A stretch of 64,000 nt of DNA from Rhea pennata (taxonomy: Eukaryota; Chordata; Aves; Rheiformes; Rheidae). The translations under genes and the position numbers were made by a program. The notes under the pieces were generated by a model, which saw nothing but the letters and a program-made list of their open reading frames with translations, ran no database searches and had not been told where the DNA came from. The stretch lies in the NCBI RefSeq assembly GCF_028389875.1, contig NC_084674.1, forward strand, positions 7,411,501 through 7,475,500. Reading direction: 5' to 3'. Below are positions 1 to 10,210 of this stretch, one piece after another (within the stretch, counting starts at the first letter, position 1; every line of letters begins with the position of its first letter).

Positions 1-168
1 AGGATCAGTCTCCAACAGCTTAGATACAACTTGCAAAAGCAGCTTTCTGTGCTATGGGTAATGTTCATGCTTGTCCTCTATCTAGGAAGATAAGCATGTA
101 CAACTGTCCAGAGATGGGATTTTCTCTATGGAATTATTTGTCCTTTTTTTCTTATTTTTCTGTATCAG
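1..168 (+). other. LRIG1: LRIG1 intron, 3' end only
   Basis: This is the end of the intron that precedes the Ig2 exon. The last 30 bases are a pyrimidine-rich tract that ends in a TATCAG acceptor at 163-168. The upstream LRR and Ig1 exons of the gene lie left of the window. An open frame runs through this stretch into the exon, but nothing supports it as coding. Confidence 0.8.
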
Positions 169-450
169 TGTTACCCTCATTTATCAAAACTCCCCACGAC
201 ATCACCAGCCGGACGGGGACAACAGCACGGCTGGAGTGTGCAGCTGAAGGACACCCCACTCCACAAATTGCCTGGCAGAAAGATGGTGGCACCGACTTCC
301 CTGCAGCTCGAGAACGCCGCATGCATGTCATGCCTGATGATGATGTCTTCTTCATTACTGATGTGAAGATAGAAGACATGGGTGTCTACAGCTGCACAGC
401 ACAGAACTCTGCAGGGTCTGTGCTTGCCAACGCCACCCTGACTGTACTGG
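169..450 (+). CDS. LRIG1: LRIG1 exon: second Ig-like C2 domain
   Basis: LRIG1 is a single-pass plasma-membrane protein with leucine-rich repeats and three Ig domains. It restrains EGFR-family and other receptor tyrosine kinases. This 282-bp exon encodes 93 full residues that form one complete Ig domain. The paired cysteines are at exon residues 23 (LEC) and 75 (YSC), the core tryptophan is at 35 (IAWQKD), and there is an NAT glycosylation sequon near residue 87. The blocks TKTPHDIT-like and [19 protein letters not shown] are hallmarks of the LRIG family. The following exons fit LRIG1 rather than LRIG2 or LRIG3. The exon is bounded by TATCAG and GG/GTAAGG and is phase 1 at both ends. Read-through past the donor would add five residues and stop at 471-473. 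Confidence 0.95.
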
Positions 451-1031
451 GTAAGGTGCCTTGGTTCCCCTGAGAAACCAAGAGATCCAGAAGTGAGAAC
501 TGGAAGGGAGTTCTGCTCAGGCTCTTTAGCAGTTAGAGATACACAAATGGAATGTGGAGACAGTGCTCTGCTTTAGTCTTGTTTCATGCTTTTATTCTGT
601 GATTAACTAATGAAAAATATCCTGCTAATTAAAAAAAGGAGTTAAGTCACATTTCCTTTTCAGCCAGGGAATCCCCTCCAACCATGCTATTTCCTGCCTG
701 GGAAAATCACTTCAAAAGGAAATTGCACTCCACCTCTCTTGCCCAACCCAGTTATTGATATGTGTCAGCACTTACACCTTGTCCTAGGGTTTTTTTTTTT
801 GGTGGGAAGACTCACACAGACAGGCAAAGGGAAGGCCTCAGTTGTGCATGTTAGATCATGAGTCTCAGCTGTTGTGGCAAGGCCACCATTCCCCTGGGTG
901 CATGGCTGCGTAGTACATTGTTATGTATTTGTGGGTACATCAGATCTATTTAGTAACGTTAAACAAAATGTAACAGAAATCTGTTACCACACTATCTCCA
1001 GGAATTAATTTCTGCGTTTATTCCCCTGCAG
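451..1031 (+). other. LRIG1: LRIG1 intron between the Ig2 and Ig3 exons
   Basis: A 581-bp phase-1 intron running from GTAAGG to CCTGCAG. It is AT-rich, with a short T run near 790. I see no gene, repeat or regulatory motif that I can support here. Confidence 0.9.
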
Positions 1032-1451
1032 AGACACCATCTTTGATTCATCCACTGGAAGACCATGTAGTGTCTGTAGGTGAGACTGTGGCTCTTCAGT
1101 GCAAAGCCACAGGGAGTCCACCTCCCCGCATTACCTGGCTGAAAGGGGACCAGCCCCTAATCATGACAGAAAGGCATCACTTTACCCCTGGCAACCAGCT
1201 GCTGATCGTTAGGAATGTTGTCTTGGAGGACGCTGGGAAATACACATGTGAGATGTCCAACACCCTTGGGACAGAGCGTGCACACAGCCATGTGAGCATT
1301 TTGCAGTCTCTTGGCTGTAGAAAAGACCGTACCACTGTGGGAATCATCACCATTGCAGTGGTGTGTAGCATTGTGCTGACTTCTCTGGTCTGGGTCTGCA
1401 TCATCTACCAAACCAGGAAGAAGAGTGAAGAATACAGTGTCACCAACACAG
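1032..1451 (+). CDS. LRIG1: LRIG1 exon: third Ig domain, transmembrane helix, start of tail
   Basis: This 420-bp exon encodes 139 full residues. Residues 1-90 form an Ig C2 domain with cysteines at 23 (LQC) and 72 (YTC) and tryptophan at 35 (ITWLKG). The [12 protein letters not shown] block is typical of LRIG1. A short juxtamembrane stretch with cysteine 95 follows, then a hydrophobic helix at about 102-124 ([12 protein letters not shown] to LVWVCIIY). The stop-transfer sequence QTRKKSEEY comes next. The sequence around the helix matches LRIG1 as I know it and differs from LRIG3. Splice sites are CCTGCAG and CAG/GTAGGT, phase 1 at both ends. Reading past the donor adds only GRSSLL and stops. 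Confidence 0.96.
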
Positions 1452-2774
1452 GTAGGTCTAGTCTCCTCTAAGATGCTCTCAAGCCTTTTGTGTTGTCAGA
1501 CTTCCCACTGAGGCTGAACCAGTACATCAGGTAGCCACAATCACAGTTGGCTTATCTCAGTGGTTCTTTTGGCTCGGAAAGCTGGAACCAGCCTTCACTT
1601 GCTGTTGAAGTATGTTCAGAGCTGCATTTCTCCTCTTGGCTGGCTCTTCAGCAAGGTCTTTTCTACTTGGCAGTAGTCTCAGTCTTTGCATTGCTACCTT
1701 GTTTTTTCATGACCATGAAAGATAACTCTTAAGATGGTCTGGATTATGTCTGTGATGCTGGGAACCGGTATTGCTTCTTGGGAATTTGTAGTTTTGAAGA
1801 CTTTGTATTCAAAACAGAAACACTAAACTTGGAAGCAAGAAGCCCTTTTTCCTGTTGTCTGTAAGACTTGTTATAACTCTACTGATGAGGGACATCCCTC
1901 AGTTCTTTGAGAAGAAGAGTTTATTGCTTCCTGCTTCAGAAGAGGATAATTTGTTGCTGCACTTGGTGTTGCAGTGAGTGTCACCTCTCCTCCCCTTAGC
2001 TTTATACAGTCTCTGGACTAAAGTATGGAAGAATGAACCTAGGGCCTCCCTGCCCTTGTGGGATTTAAAGCTTTCCTATATCGTTCTTAGTATTAGGTGT
2101 AGTACCATACAGGATTTCAAGGCCATAGCCTAACTTGGCTGCCATATGATTAGCGCAATCTGTATGTGGGAATTTTTACCCCTTTTCTGTTTTAAGCTCC
2201 ATCTTGCACGTTATGTTAAAGATCAGTTCTGAAAATCTAAGGCTTCGTGCCTAGGATAATGTCATTTTAGTTGGTGTTTGTGGTGACAGGGAAGACTGAC
2301 TGAGATTGCGTCATGTAGTGTGGAGAAGGCCACAGACTTTTAAGGGGCTTAGACTTTTCTGCTTAAATGAACTGAAGCTGCTGTTCTCCAGAAGTCTGTT
2401 ACTTTTGACTTGAGGAGATGAAGGCCTTGAATTAAATCAGGTGCCCTGAATTTCAGGAGTAAAGGAAGGATTTACTTGTTCTGAAGAGACTGTTCTACCT
2501 CCACATACCTTGTAGTGACCATGCCAAATGCAGATAATCCAAATGGGCCTATCAGCACCAAATCCCACAGTTTTAGGCTGAGAATTGGAGGGAATGGGAC
2601 TTCTAGCAGCATGGGGCATTTAGATAGTTCAATTCCAATTCATTGCATTTATGAAAAATACCATTTATATATCTGCTCCCAAATCCCTTGTGAAAATGAG
2701 ACCTAGACATATTTGAAAAGAGAAGCCTTGACCTCCCCCCAGGAACTGATGTTTCTCTCCTCCCGTTACTTTAG
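1452..2774 (+). other. LRIG1: LRIG1 intron after the transmembrane exon
   Basis: A 1,323-bp intron from GTAGGT to ACTTTAG. Small open frames at 1,547-1,732 and 2,437-2,706 show no family resemblance and lack splice support. No repeat was recognised. Confidence 0.85.
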
Positions 2775-2897
2775 ATGAGACCATTGTGCCTCCTGATGTG
2801 CCAAGCTACTTGTCTTCACAAGGGACTCTCTCTGACCGGCAGGAAGCAGTTGTCAGAGTAGATAACCAACAGCCTAATGGGCACATAGACAGCAATG
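2775..2897 (+). CDS. LRIG1: LRIG1 exon: membrane-proximal cytoplasmic tail
   Basis: This 123-bp exon encodes 41 residues of the cytoplasmic tail. It carries [20 protein letters not shown], a block conserved across LRIG proteins just inside the membrane. In LRIG1 the cytoplasmic tail is involved in recruiting the ubiquitin ligase c-Cbl, so that bound receptors are degraded. The exon starts after CTTTAG and ends at AATG/GTGAGA, phase 1 on both sides. Its length is a multiple of three, so it could be skipped in frame. The open frame continues about 68 codons into the intron to a stop at 3,104-3,106. That extension looks non-coding. Confidence 0.95.
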
Positions 2898-3504
2898 GTG
2901 AGAACTATTCTAATTTTTCTGTAATGCTATATCCAAACTTGATACGAGAAGGGAGAAACCAGAGTACAGAGTACTTCTGTGCTTGTTCTGAGTTACCTGA
3001 AAGACCTTCAAAATGTAATTCTCTAGCTACTGTGTTTTTGCAGAACAAAGATCTGTCCTTCACTTCACAAAGCTACCTTGTCCCACTAATAACAGCATTT
3101 ATGTGAGCAGACTCCTTCAGGAACTCCTCAGTCAGGCTCTAAGGAGTATTTTTTTTTTTGCTAATTTCAATTAATTCTTTGGCACCAGGGTTATCCACAG
3201 TTAAACTCTACTATAGAATACATTAGCGTGGGCTGTTCCTTCTCTCAGGCTTAGAAATTAAATGCTGGGATTTTGCAGTATTTAAAAACAGCATGTTATA
3301 AGGAAAAGTTAAGCATTCTGAACTAAGATTCTTCTGAGATTATAAAGCATTAATTTTGTTAAACATTATCTTAAAATTATCTATTATCTCCATTGCTATT
3401 TTTCTCCTTTTCATAGCTTTTATGGTAGAAATAAGACTTAACAGGTCGTTCAGCTGAGAGAGCAGATGGTTGTAATCTTTAGCCAGATGGTTCGTTTGTT
3501 ACAG
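2898..3504 (+). other. LRIG1: LRIG1 intron
   Basis: A 607-bp intron from GTGAGA to TTACAG. It is AT-rich with a short T run near 3,150. The first 209 bases keep the upstream reading frame open. I see nothing else in it. Confidence 0.85.
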
Positions 3505-3651
3505 GTATGTGTCAGACTGATGCTGGAAGGTGTCCAGATGTTGAAGCTCCCACTATAGGTTGCAGACAGCCAAAGCTGTGTATCAGCTATAATAAAGACG
3601 CTTGGAAAACTGAAGACATGGCCGATGGAATGCTTGTTCCAGATAAGACAG
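3505..3651 (+). CDS. LRIG1: LRIG1 exon: cytoplasmic tail, CRQPKLC segment
   Basis: This 147-bp exon encodes 49 residues. The diagnostic block is CRQPKLC followed by SYNKDAWK, which corresponds to the CRQPKLC segment of mammalian LRIG1 and is absent from LRIG3. The rest (MCQTDAGRCP, ADGMLVPDK) diverges from mammals, as expected for a low-constraint tail. It is bounded by TTACAG and ACAG/GTACAA, phase 1 at both ends. The frame stays open to 3,779 beyond the donor. A non-consensus position after GTAC makes this a weaker donor than its neighbours. Confidence 0.9.
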
Positions 3652-4730
3652 GTACAAAACCCATTAATCTGGAAAAGTATTTCGTGTTTGTACAGATCAG
3701 AAAACCCTCCAAGTTAGACAGCATTAAGACAAGAAATTGTTACCATAAGAAAAAAGCCCAGAATGATTCTCAGGTGTGAGTACAGTAAATTTACTTTCTC
3801 CTGCTTGCTTTGATCTTCTATCAAACTTGGATAGTTTGAATTCAAGGAACCGTGAGAAAGAGGCAGGCTATGGCTTATAATAACCACTGCTTGCAGCTGG
3901 CTGATCAGTATTTGATTTTGAGCTATTCCTAAAATGTGAGAGTACTTTCACGCTGGAAGTGTTATATTGTTCATGATCTTTAAAGGGTCTGTCAACTTCA
4001 AAGCTCACTTTTCTTTTTTTCTTTTTAATTTAAAAGTTGTTTTGGGCACTATACCTGCTTCTCCTCTTGTGTTTTACATTCATACTTTCTTATTTTTAGG
4101 ATGTGTTTTCTGTTCTCATGCTGTATTGTAAAATCCACAGACAAACAGCCAGTGAAACAAATTTTCTCTCCAGGAAAAATTGTAGAATGCTGTCAAATGT
4201 ACAAAGGAAATTCACTTTGAAAACTTAGAAACTCTTTCCTGCCTGCCTCTCTGATTTCTGCTCATCTGTTATTCCCACTAACAGTAATAAAGTACCTTGA
4301 AACAATATAATTTGACAGTGATGCCCTTAAAGCAGCAGCACAAAAATAAAGGTAACTTGGTACTTACAGCAGTTAGAGGAAAGTACTACGTTTTACTCTG
4401 CACTGACTAGGAAGTGTGGAAAAGGAAATAAATATGTATTTTTTACTTAAAAAAATATTTGGATTGAACAAAAAAAACCAACCCAAGGCATTAATTTGAA
4501 CTACCTTTAACTATAGAACAGCTACAGCATTCTGAATGATGGGGGCATTTACCAGCATTGTATCAAACCAAAATTTGTGTGTTATTTAGTGAGAACAATT
4601 CTCATACTGCAGAGGGACACGCTAACTAAACAGAGCTGCCTTTTCCTTCCGCGATTTGTGTGCTTCAGGGCTGACAACTTCCAGCCGGTTGTTCTTCATT
4701 CGTTGCTGTTTTCTCTTCCTCCCCTTAAAG
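3652..4730 (+). other. LRIG1: LRIG1 intron
   Basis: A 1,079-bp intron from GTACAA to CCTTAAAG. It is AT-rich, with scattered AATAAA hexamers near 4,287 and 4,345, short A runs around 4,450-4,480 and no recognised repeat. Premature polyadenylation here cannot be judged from sequence. Confidence 0.8.
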
Positions 4731-5039
4731 GCTATGGCCTGCCGGTCGTGTGCGCAGACTGCAGCGGGAGTACGGACAGCATGAACGTCCGCATTTACGC
4801 CAAGGAGTCGGAGTACTACTCCGAGAGCCTTAAGACTATGGATAACACCTACCAAAATGCACTGAGCAGCAAGGAGCGAAGTAGGAAGAGGGGTGCAGGC
4901 ACCAGCCTTCTTCATCCTCAGCAGTGCAACGGGATTGCCAGCAGCAAGAGGGTAGAAATGGATGGGACCCTCTACCCCAGCAACCATGACAGAATGAGAC
5001 CTGCGGGCACGGGCAGCCCGCTGCTGCCAGACAACCATG
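4731..5039 (+). CDS. LRIG1: LRIG1 exon: central cytoplasmic tail
   Basis: This 309-bp exon encodes 103 residues of tail, from GYGLPVVCADCSG through ESEYYSESLKTMDN to LYPSNHDRM and PLLPDNHG. The CADCSG and LYPSNHDRM blocks have counterparts in mammalian LRIG1 (CSDCS and LYPSNHDRI). Tyrosines in SEYYSES and NTYQNA are possible phosphorylation sites, by inference only. The 5' half is more GC-rich than the surrounding introns. The acceptor is CCTTAAAG and the donor CATG/GTATGT, phase 1 at both ends. A 138-codon open frame on the opposite strand (4,622-5,038) is a shadow of this exon. Confidence 0.93.
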
Positions 5040-5234
5040 GTATGTGTTTACTTGGGGATGTCTTTTTTTCTCCCCAGATGTAATACCATTTGGGTTATAT
5101 TAGTGCCTTGTTTTCCTCCCATCAGTGACTTTATCTGGTTAAAAGTCTTGCATGATAGGGGTAGGGCTGGTTTTTGGAGACGTGCTGGTGGACTGAGCAT
5201 CAACTAACGGCAGTGGGCCTTTGCTTTTCTGCAG

Positions 5235-5467
5235 ACTCTTCACAATCGGTTGCGCAGCCTTCAGAGCTTAACAACCTTAATTTGGTGAGAGCTTCTCCAG
5301 CAGGAGGGTCACTTAAGCAACTGAATGTACTTCCTGAAGTGTCCCCAACACTACTGGATTTGCAGAGTGAAGCGGAAGTGAAGCAGGCTCTCCTGTCCAG
5401 CAGCTACGTACCCAAGTCGTGTGACTCCATTCACGAGTTTAAGCCACCGAGAAGATCAATGGACTGA
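5235..5467 (+). CDS. LRIG1: LRIG1 last coding exon, C-terminus and stop
   Basis: The final coding segment starts after a strong CTTTTCTGCAG acceptor and encodes 77 residues to TGA at 5,465-5,467. It includes DSSQSVAQPSELNNL, a leucine-rich patch (SPTLLDLQSEAEVKQALL) and VPKSCDSIHEF. The last is the counterpart of the LPKACDSS region near the mammalian C-terminus. The end (PPRRSMD) differs from the longer mammalian terminus. The coding segments in the window total 1,514 bases, which is two bases of a split codon plus 504 codons including the stop. That check confirms all the boundaries. Confidence 0.95.
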
Positions 5468-5526
5468 GAGAACAGACTGCCATGTGCAAATTAACAAACA
5501 TGCTATTACTTTATCCTTCTTTTTTC

Positions 5527-5549
5527 TTTTTTTTTTTTTTTTTTTTTTT
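5527..5549 (+). repeat. T23 homopolymer in LRIG1 3' UTR
   Basis: An uninterrupted run of 23 T begins about 60 bases after the LRIG1 stop codon, preceded by a T-rich lead-in. Confidence 0.95.
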
Positions 5550-5575
5550 GCACAGAGTATATGGGCTACTTACTT

Positions 5576-5583
5576 CTACCTCA
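5576..5583 (+). promoter_or_regulatory. let-7 8-mer seed match in LRIG1 3' UTR
   Basis: CTACCTCA, the full 8-mer complement of the let-7/miR-98 seed, lies 109 bases after the stop. Such sites act best near the start of a 3' UTR. Function is inferred and the motif could occur by chance. Confidence 0.4.
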
Positions 5584-5676
5584 AATCTTGAACTGATGAC
5601 CTGTCAAAGGCAAACAACTGAGGTATGAAAAACAAGCTTGTATGGGGAACAAACTCCTATTCGAGCGTCACCTGTT

Positions 5677-5797
5677 TGTATATAGTTTAAAACTTCCCTG
5701 AGAAGTATGAAGCGTTCAAAAGTTGACTTGCATATAAAGCACATAAATGCAAGGGATTATTGTGTAAAGAGAAAAGTATTTGATACAATTGTATATA
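5677..5797 (+). promoter_or_regulatory. Pair of Pumilio-type motifs (TGTATATA)
   Basis: TGTATATA occurs at 5,677-5,684 and again at 5,790-5,797. Both match the PUM consensus TGTANATA. The neighbourhood is AT-rich, so chance occurrence is plausible. Confidence 0.35.
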
Positions 5798-5806
5798 AGA
5801 GTTTTC

Positions 5807-5847
<41 letters not shown>

Positions 5848-5850
5848 TAT
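5807..5850 (+). repeat. (AT)n microsatellite in LRIG1 3' UTR
   Basis: About 44 bases of nearly pure AT alternation, with two short interruptions reading AAATAT. It is likely length-polymorphic and can fold back on itself in RNA. Confidence 0.9.
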
Positions 5851-8023
5851 CTTTTACAGAGGCTATTTTAATCTTTAGTGCATGGAAAACTGAGTGAAAT
5901 TTTACAGTTTTGGCAATATTGTTCTCAGTATCAGGTTGCTGTTAAACTTTGTGAGAAAAATAATTCTTGTGCCTTAAATGCATAAGCAGAACTTTAAAAA
6001 ACAGATTGTTCTAAAGGGATTGTCCTCTTTTCAATGGAAGTTCCTTTAAATCAAGTATCAATTGGGTTACTTAGCACAAATTTCCTTCTCTTTTGAAATT
6101 TATTGCACTTAACACATTTAAACAGAGATCTTCAATTATTTCAAATGAATTTTATAGCAAAAAACCCACAAGCTATTAGACACTGCATTGCAACCTGATT
6201 TTTTTTCCTGTTTGTGGAAGAACTTAAGTTCTATTATTTTTCAGAACTGCATAAAAAATAATAGCTGAACTGTGACTGTACCTGTATGTTAGAGTGGACC
6301 ACACAAGAAGCACTAATTAATTCAGCCACTGTGCATAGCCCAAAACCAGACAGACAGAAAGGATATCGCAGTTAGCGAATACAGGGTCGTTACCAAAATA
6401 AATAAATCATGTGGTAAACGAGGAGGTGGTCTTGTATCTTGCACCATGCAAAAGCCTCCTGACAGAGGGCCCTGTCTGCACCTAGGCTGTTACAGCACTA
6501 ATTGCCCACCCAGCGAAATTGCAGGTGCCCCCCCATCCTGCCGACGGGTGCAGTTACACCTCTGCAAGGTGCATGTATGATACAGCCTGTCCCTGTTTGG
6601 AGAAGGAATAATCCATACCAGTGCAACGCACTTTCCTACCAATGCAACTGCATCTGTTCCAGAGGGGTTTTGAAACCGTGCAACTGTTTTGGCAACAAAA
6701 ACAAAATCACACTCCTAAGCTGACAGCTGTACTGTTAATTCATGTGATAATTCAACCTTTTCTCCTGCAACACACTATTAAGCTTTCTTGTTGAGCATCA
6801 CTACCCGGATCTGCAGCCAGACTCTTGGTATGAAGTTATCTGCTTCAAATGAATCATGCTGCTTTGTTTAGCAATTCCAGGCTATTCAGAAATAAATACA
6901 CTAACTTGGAAGGGAAACCGTGTATTGATGGTCAAATATACGCTGTTAAATGGAAATGTCCAAAGTATTTTTATGTAGTCTTTTAAGTTCATCCGTGAAT
7001 GGGGGAAAAAAAATACCCACATTGGTCAAACAGATCCTTGTCACTTACAACTTCACTATGAAGCTTTTTATTTATAGAAAAGCTGCTTTCTGTTGGTGTT
7101 GGTACCTGTGGATGGAGGACTCCTTTCCAGTTACTTGTAATCTGAGTTCTGCTAATACAAGGTTGCTAAACTCTGGTGATGACTACTTTGGGGAAAGGTT
7201 TATTGGGGGGGGGTTATTACTTTTTTTTTTCCTTAGGAGCAACTCAAATGCCAGTTCCACTGAAGCAGAGTCCAGTAGAAACCCACCTTTGCTAACAGTT
7301 CTGTGGCTAAAAACAAGCATCAGGACTGAAACACTGTGTTTTCTGTTTGGGACATCATTTGCAGATATACAGAGTCTTACCAAACGTATGAGCTTTCAGT
7401 AAGAAGTTAAGTAAGTAAGTGCTGCCTTGAATCAGGACTCAAGGTGTCTGTTCCTTTTATTACAAGCGGGCCCTGTCCAACCTTACCTTGAGGAGGCAAC
7501 ATCTCCCTTACGTAGAAGACATCTTGTCTTTTCCTGAGTAGCTTAAGACAAGTTTCACTGTAAATGAGTTAACTGAAGCTGACCTTGATGGAGCAAGGCA
7601 TTAACTTAGCCAGGTACCTGTCTGTATCAGTTTCTGACTATTGACACATTTGCACTTTGAGGCAGGTGGCTAATTATGTTGAGTGCCAAGTTTATTCAAA
7701 GCAAAGGAAAGGGATGTTAGAAAACTATAAACCAAGCATATTTTTCCTTTTACTCGAGGGAAAAGTACGCTTCAGAACTGACTCACAAGGTGAAAACAGT
7801 GGAACTGGGAACGTGAGGTAGATGAGAATGATTTAATTGACTCATTTTGCTGGCGGAAACGTCATCACCATTGCAGATATAAAGCATATTTGCCACATTA
7901 ACATTTGAAAATAATGTTTCTGAATAAAGTTAACTGCCTAATGTTATAACTTCCACTAAATATGTGAATTTGCTGCTTCTAAGAGGCAATGTGAAAGAGG
8001 AAGTATTACTTTTGTGTACAAAG

Positions 8024-8036
8024 TTATTTATTTATT
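8024..8036 (+). promoter_or_regulatory. AU-rich element (overlapping TTATTTATT)
   Basis: Two overlapping copies of the nonamer TTATTTATT, the core of AU-rich mRNA-destabilising elements, lie just before the most distal polyadenylation candidates of LRIG1. Only a transcript using a site beyond 8,036 would carry them. Confidence 0.4.
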
Positions 8037-8923
8037 AGAAAATTTGGTACAATGTTGTACATTGAAAAACATGTAAGATATTGAAGTGTCTAACAAATGG
8101 CATTGAAGTGTCTTTAATAAAGGTTCATTTATAATATTACAGCTATTTTGTTGAGAGTGAGCTTTGGGGAGTTCCAGTGGAAAACGAAATAAAATTCTAA
8201 TCTGTTGCTGCACTCTTTTCTGTCTTTCTCTAATGAAAATGCAAAGTAGCTGCAGGTGAAATCAGACCCACAGACTTAACACTGGATACTGTAGATCAGC
8301 ATGAGACTCGAAGTCTGATGTGCAGATGGGCTGGAATTTGGGGGCTGTATTGGAAGCTGCAATGAAGAACTCACTCAAGGAACTACACTCCTAATATAGC
8401 AACTGCTTAAGTGTCTGGCAAGTGCCCTAATCTTGGCACTGAAAACTGAACAGATGGGGGTACGTGCATGTGTGTTTAAGTATGTAAGAAAAATGGGGCC
8501 AGGACTGCACCAGATTCAACTGCAGTTGTGAACCCATCTGCCTGTTTAAATCTTACCATGATCCTTTATGGAAATTCCAGAGGCAGCTTCAGAGATAAGC
8601 TTGAATTCTTCCTTTAACTAAAATCTCAGTTTAGTTTCTGTATATTTTAAAAAAATAAAAAGTATTCATCTGAAATAAAGTACAGCACAGCTTTGGGTAT
8701 AAAGCACATTTTCAGAAAATACTCGGGTAACTCCCTTAATACATGTAGGGGTTAAACTATTTTAAAATGGAAAAGCAAGAACCTTTAAAAAGCTGGTGTC
8801 TGGTGTGAGATTCAAGTTTTGTTGTTCCAAATTATCCCAGTAATGGAATAAAATCAATTCTTCAAGTTTCCCATAAAGCTAAAACTTACTCAAGCAAAAA
8901 GGCATCAGGGAAAAATATTCAAA

Positions 8924-8926
<3 letters not shown>

Positions 8927-8956
<30 letters not shown>
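8927..8956. repeat. T30 homopolymer
   Basis: Thirty consecutive T, the longest homopolymer in the window. Read on the minus strand it is an A tract, but I see no recognisable retrocopy in front of it. Confidence 0.95.
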
Positions 8957-8961
<5 letters not shown>

Positions 8962-9251
8962 GTCTTGTCTTCCCTATAGTTGCCTAACTGAAAGTTTCAG
9001 CAGGATTTGACAAATCCCACGGGGGCTCTCACTTGCCTGGCACCGTTCCGGGGCGACGCGGTGCTTCCCGCAGCGGGTCGGTGCGCGGAGCTGCTTGGTC
9101 CACGCAAGGCAACGGGAGAACTTGGGGGCTGTTGAAAACTAGTTAGTCACACGGCAAACAGCAAATAGCTCTGCTAGGCCGGTGGCCCCGGGCTCAAGTG
9201 CGGCCAGGGAGGCTTCAGCCACAGTTCAGTGGGCCTTGATACATTAAAGTT

Positions 9252-9273
9252 AAAAAAAAAAAAAAAAAAAAAA
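9252..9273. repeat. A22 homopolymer
   Basis: Twenty-two consecutive A in the intergenic spacer, 300 bases from T30 and in opposite orientation. Confidence 0.95.
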
Positions 9274-9411
9274 TCTATTGCAAGGCCAACACTTGACTTC
9301 ATTAGGTTTGTAAGGTGAAAACAATTTGCAGCATAGTTAGAAATCAAAGTGATAACAAAAACTGCGAAGTTTAGGTAACAAAAAAAAAAGAAAAGAAAAG
9401 CCCAACCTTGG

Positions 9412-9429
9412 CCCCCCCCCCCCCCCCCC
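9412..9429. repeat. C18 homopolymer
   Basis: Eighteen consecutive C. Long C runs are rare in vertebrate DNA and error-prone in sequencing, so the exact length is uncertain. Confidence 0.9.
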
Positions 9430-9880
9430 AACGAAGTGCAGCATAATTATTTTCAGATCTAGCAATTAACAACTCTCCAACTGTAATAACTAACTAACTC
9501 ACTCTCTCATCTGGTTTAAAACGGTTTTAGGAGAAAATATAACTTAGCTTTTAAGACTGAATTATAAGGCTTTTTCACCCAAATGCCCCTAAATTTGTTT
9601 CTACTCACTCTCTCTCTCTCTATACAAAATAAAAATATACTTCATAACAGAGACAACAGTAATAGTGGTGGGCAGCTCTGCCACACGGTGCCATCGCAAC
9701 CAGCAGCAGTAACCAGCCAGTCCAGCACCTGGTTAAAAGTCTCCATTTCAAAAATTTTTTTCTTAATAAATAAATAAATAGATATATTAAAACATCCTAC
9801 CTCTACTTTGTTCTTCCTGGTTTATTAGTTTGCCAATTATTTTCTAAGTTTTGGCCTCAAGAAGAGCGATAACTGCACCA

Positions 9881-10210
9881 CAGGGAGCCCCTACGCTGGG
9901 GCCGTGTGTCTGCTGCCGGCGGGGGGCAGCGCCTTCCCCGGGCTGGGGCTTCGCTCGCGCCCCTCACCTCGCCCCGGGCCTGCGGCAGCCCTACGCGCCG
10001 CCTCGGTGGGAGCGCAGCTGGACCGCTCAGCAGCGGAGCCCGGAGCATCCATCGGCACTTCAGCCGGGCAACTCGGGCACCCTCTCCCTGCCCTGCCTCC
10101 TCTCCCAGGCGCCCTCCTGGGCTTCGTCATTTCCCGCTCCTTCTGGAGCGAGGAAGACCAAAAAAAAAAAAAAAAAGGCATAACTGCTACGGGCGACGTG
10201 CGGAGCTGTA
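9881..10210. promoter_or_regulatory. CpG island at the tail-to-tail junction
   Basis: Very GC-rich with about 22 CpG in the 180 bases from 9,901 to 10,080, against near absence in most of the window. It has the composition of an unmethylated island, yet it lies in or just beyond the 3' UTR of SLC25A26 rather than at a known gene start. Several overlapping open frames here (for example 9,851-10,183) follow from the low density of AT-rich stops and match nothing I know. A17 follows at 10,160-10,176. Confidence 0.6.

Larger units (their letters stand above)
5468..8210 (+). other. LRIG1: Probable LRIG1 3' UTR
   Basis: AT-rich sequence follows the stop with no convincing open frame. AATAAA hexamers lie at 6,397-6,402, 6,891-6,896, 7,923-7,928, 8,116-8,121 and 8,188-8,193. 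The last is followed by a T/GT-rich stretch (8,201-8,230), which makes it the best candidate for the distal cleavage site. More hexamers occur at 8,674-8,679. Motifs include a let-7 seed match (CTACCTCA, 5,576-5,583), two Pumilio motifs (TGTATATA, 5,677 and 5,790) and overlapping TTATTTATT elements (8,024-8,036). The true end needs transcript data. Confidence 0.55.
8211..9880. other. LRIG1-SLC25A26 intergenic segment rich in homopolymers
   Basis: No gene was recognised. The segment holds T30 (8,927-8,956), A22 (9,252-9,273), a short A9/AAAAG stretch near 9,381-9,400 and C18 (9,412-9,429). A compact CpG cluster lies at about 9,040-9,095, and a (TAAA)n-like stretch near 9,763-9,780. Either flanking 3' UTR could extend into it: AATAAA on the minus strand at 9,821-9,826 is a possible distal SLC25A26 signal. 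Confidence 0.7.

Noticed and set aside
4622..5038. 138-codon minus-strand frame opposite an LRIG1 exon
   Set aside because: It is an antisense shadow of the 309-bp LRIG1 exon, with no splice or family support.
1..5467. Assignment to LRIG2 or LRIG3 instead of LRIG1
   Set aside because: The transmembrane and juxtamembrane sequence, the CRQPKLC block, the short tail and the SLC25A26 neighbour all fit LRIG1.
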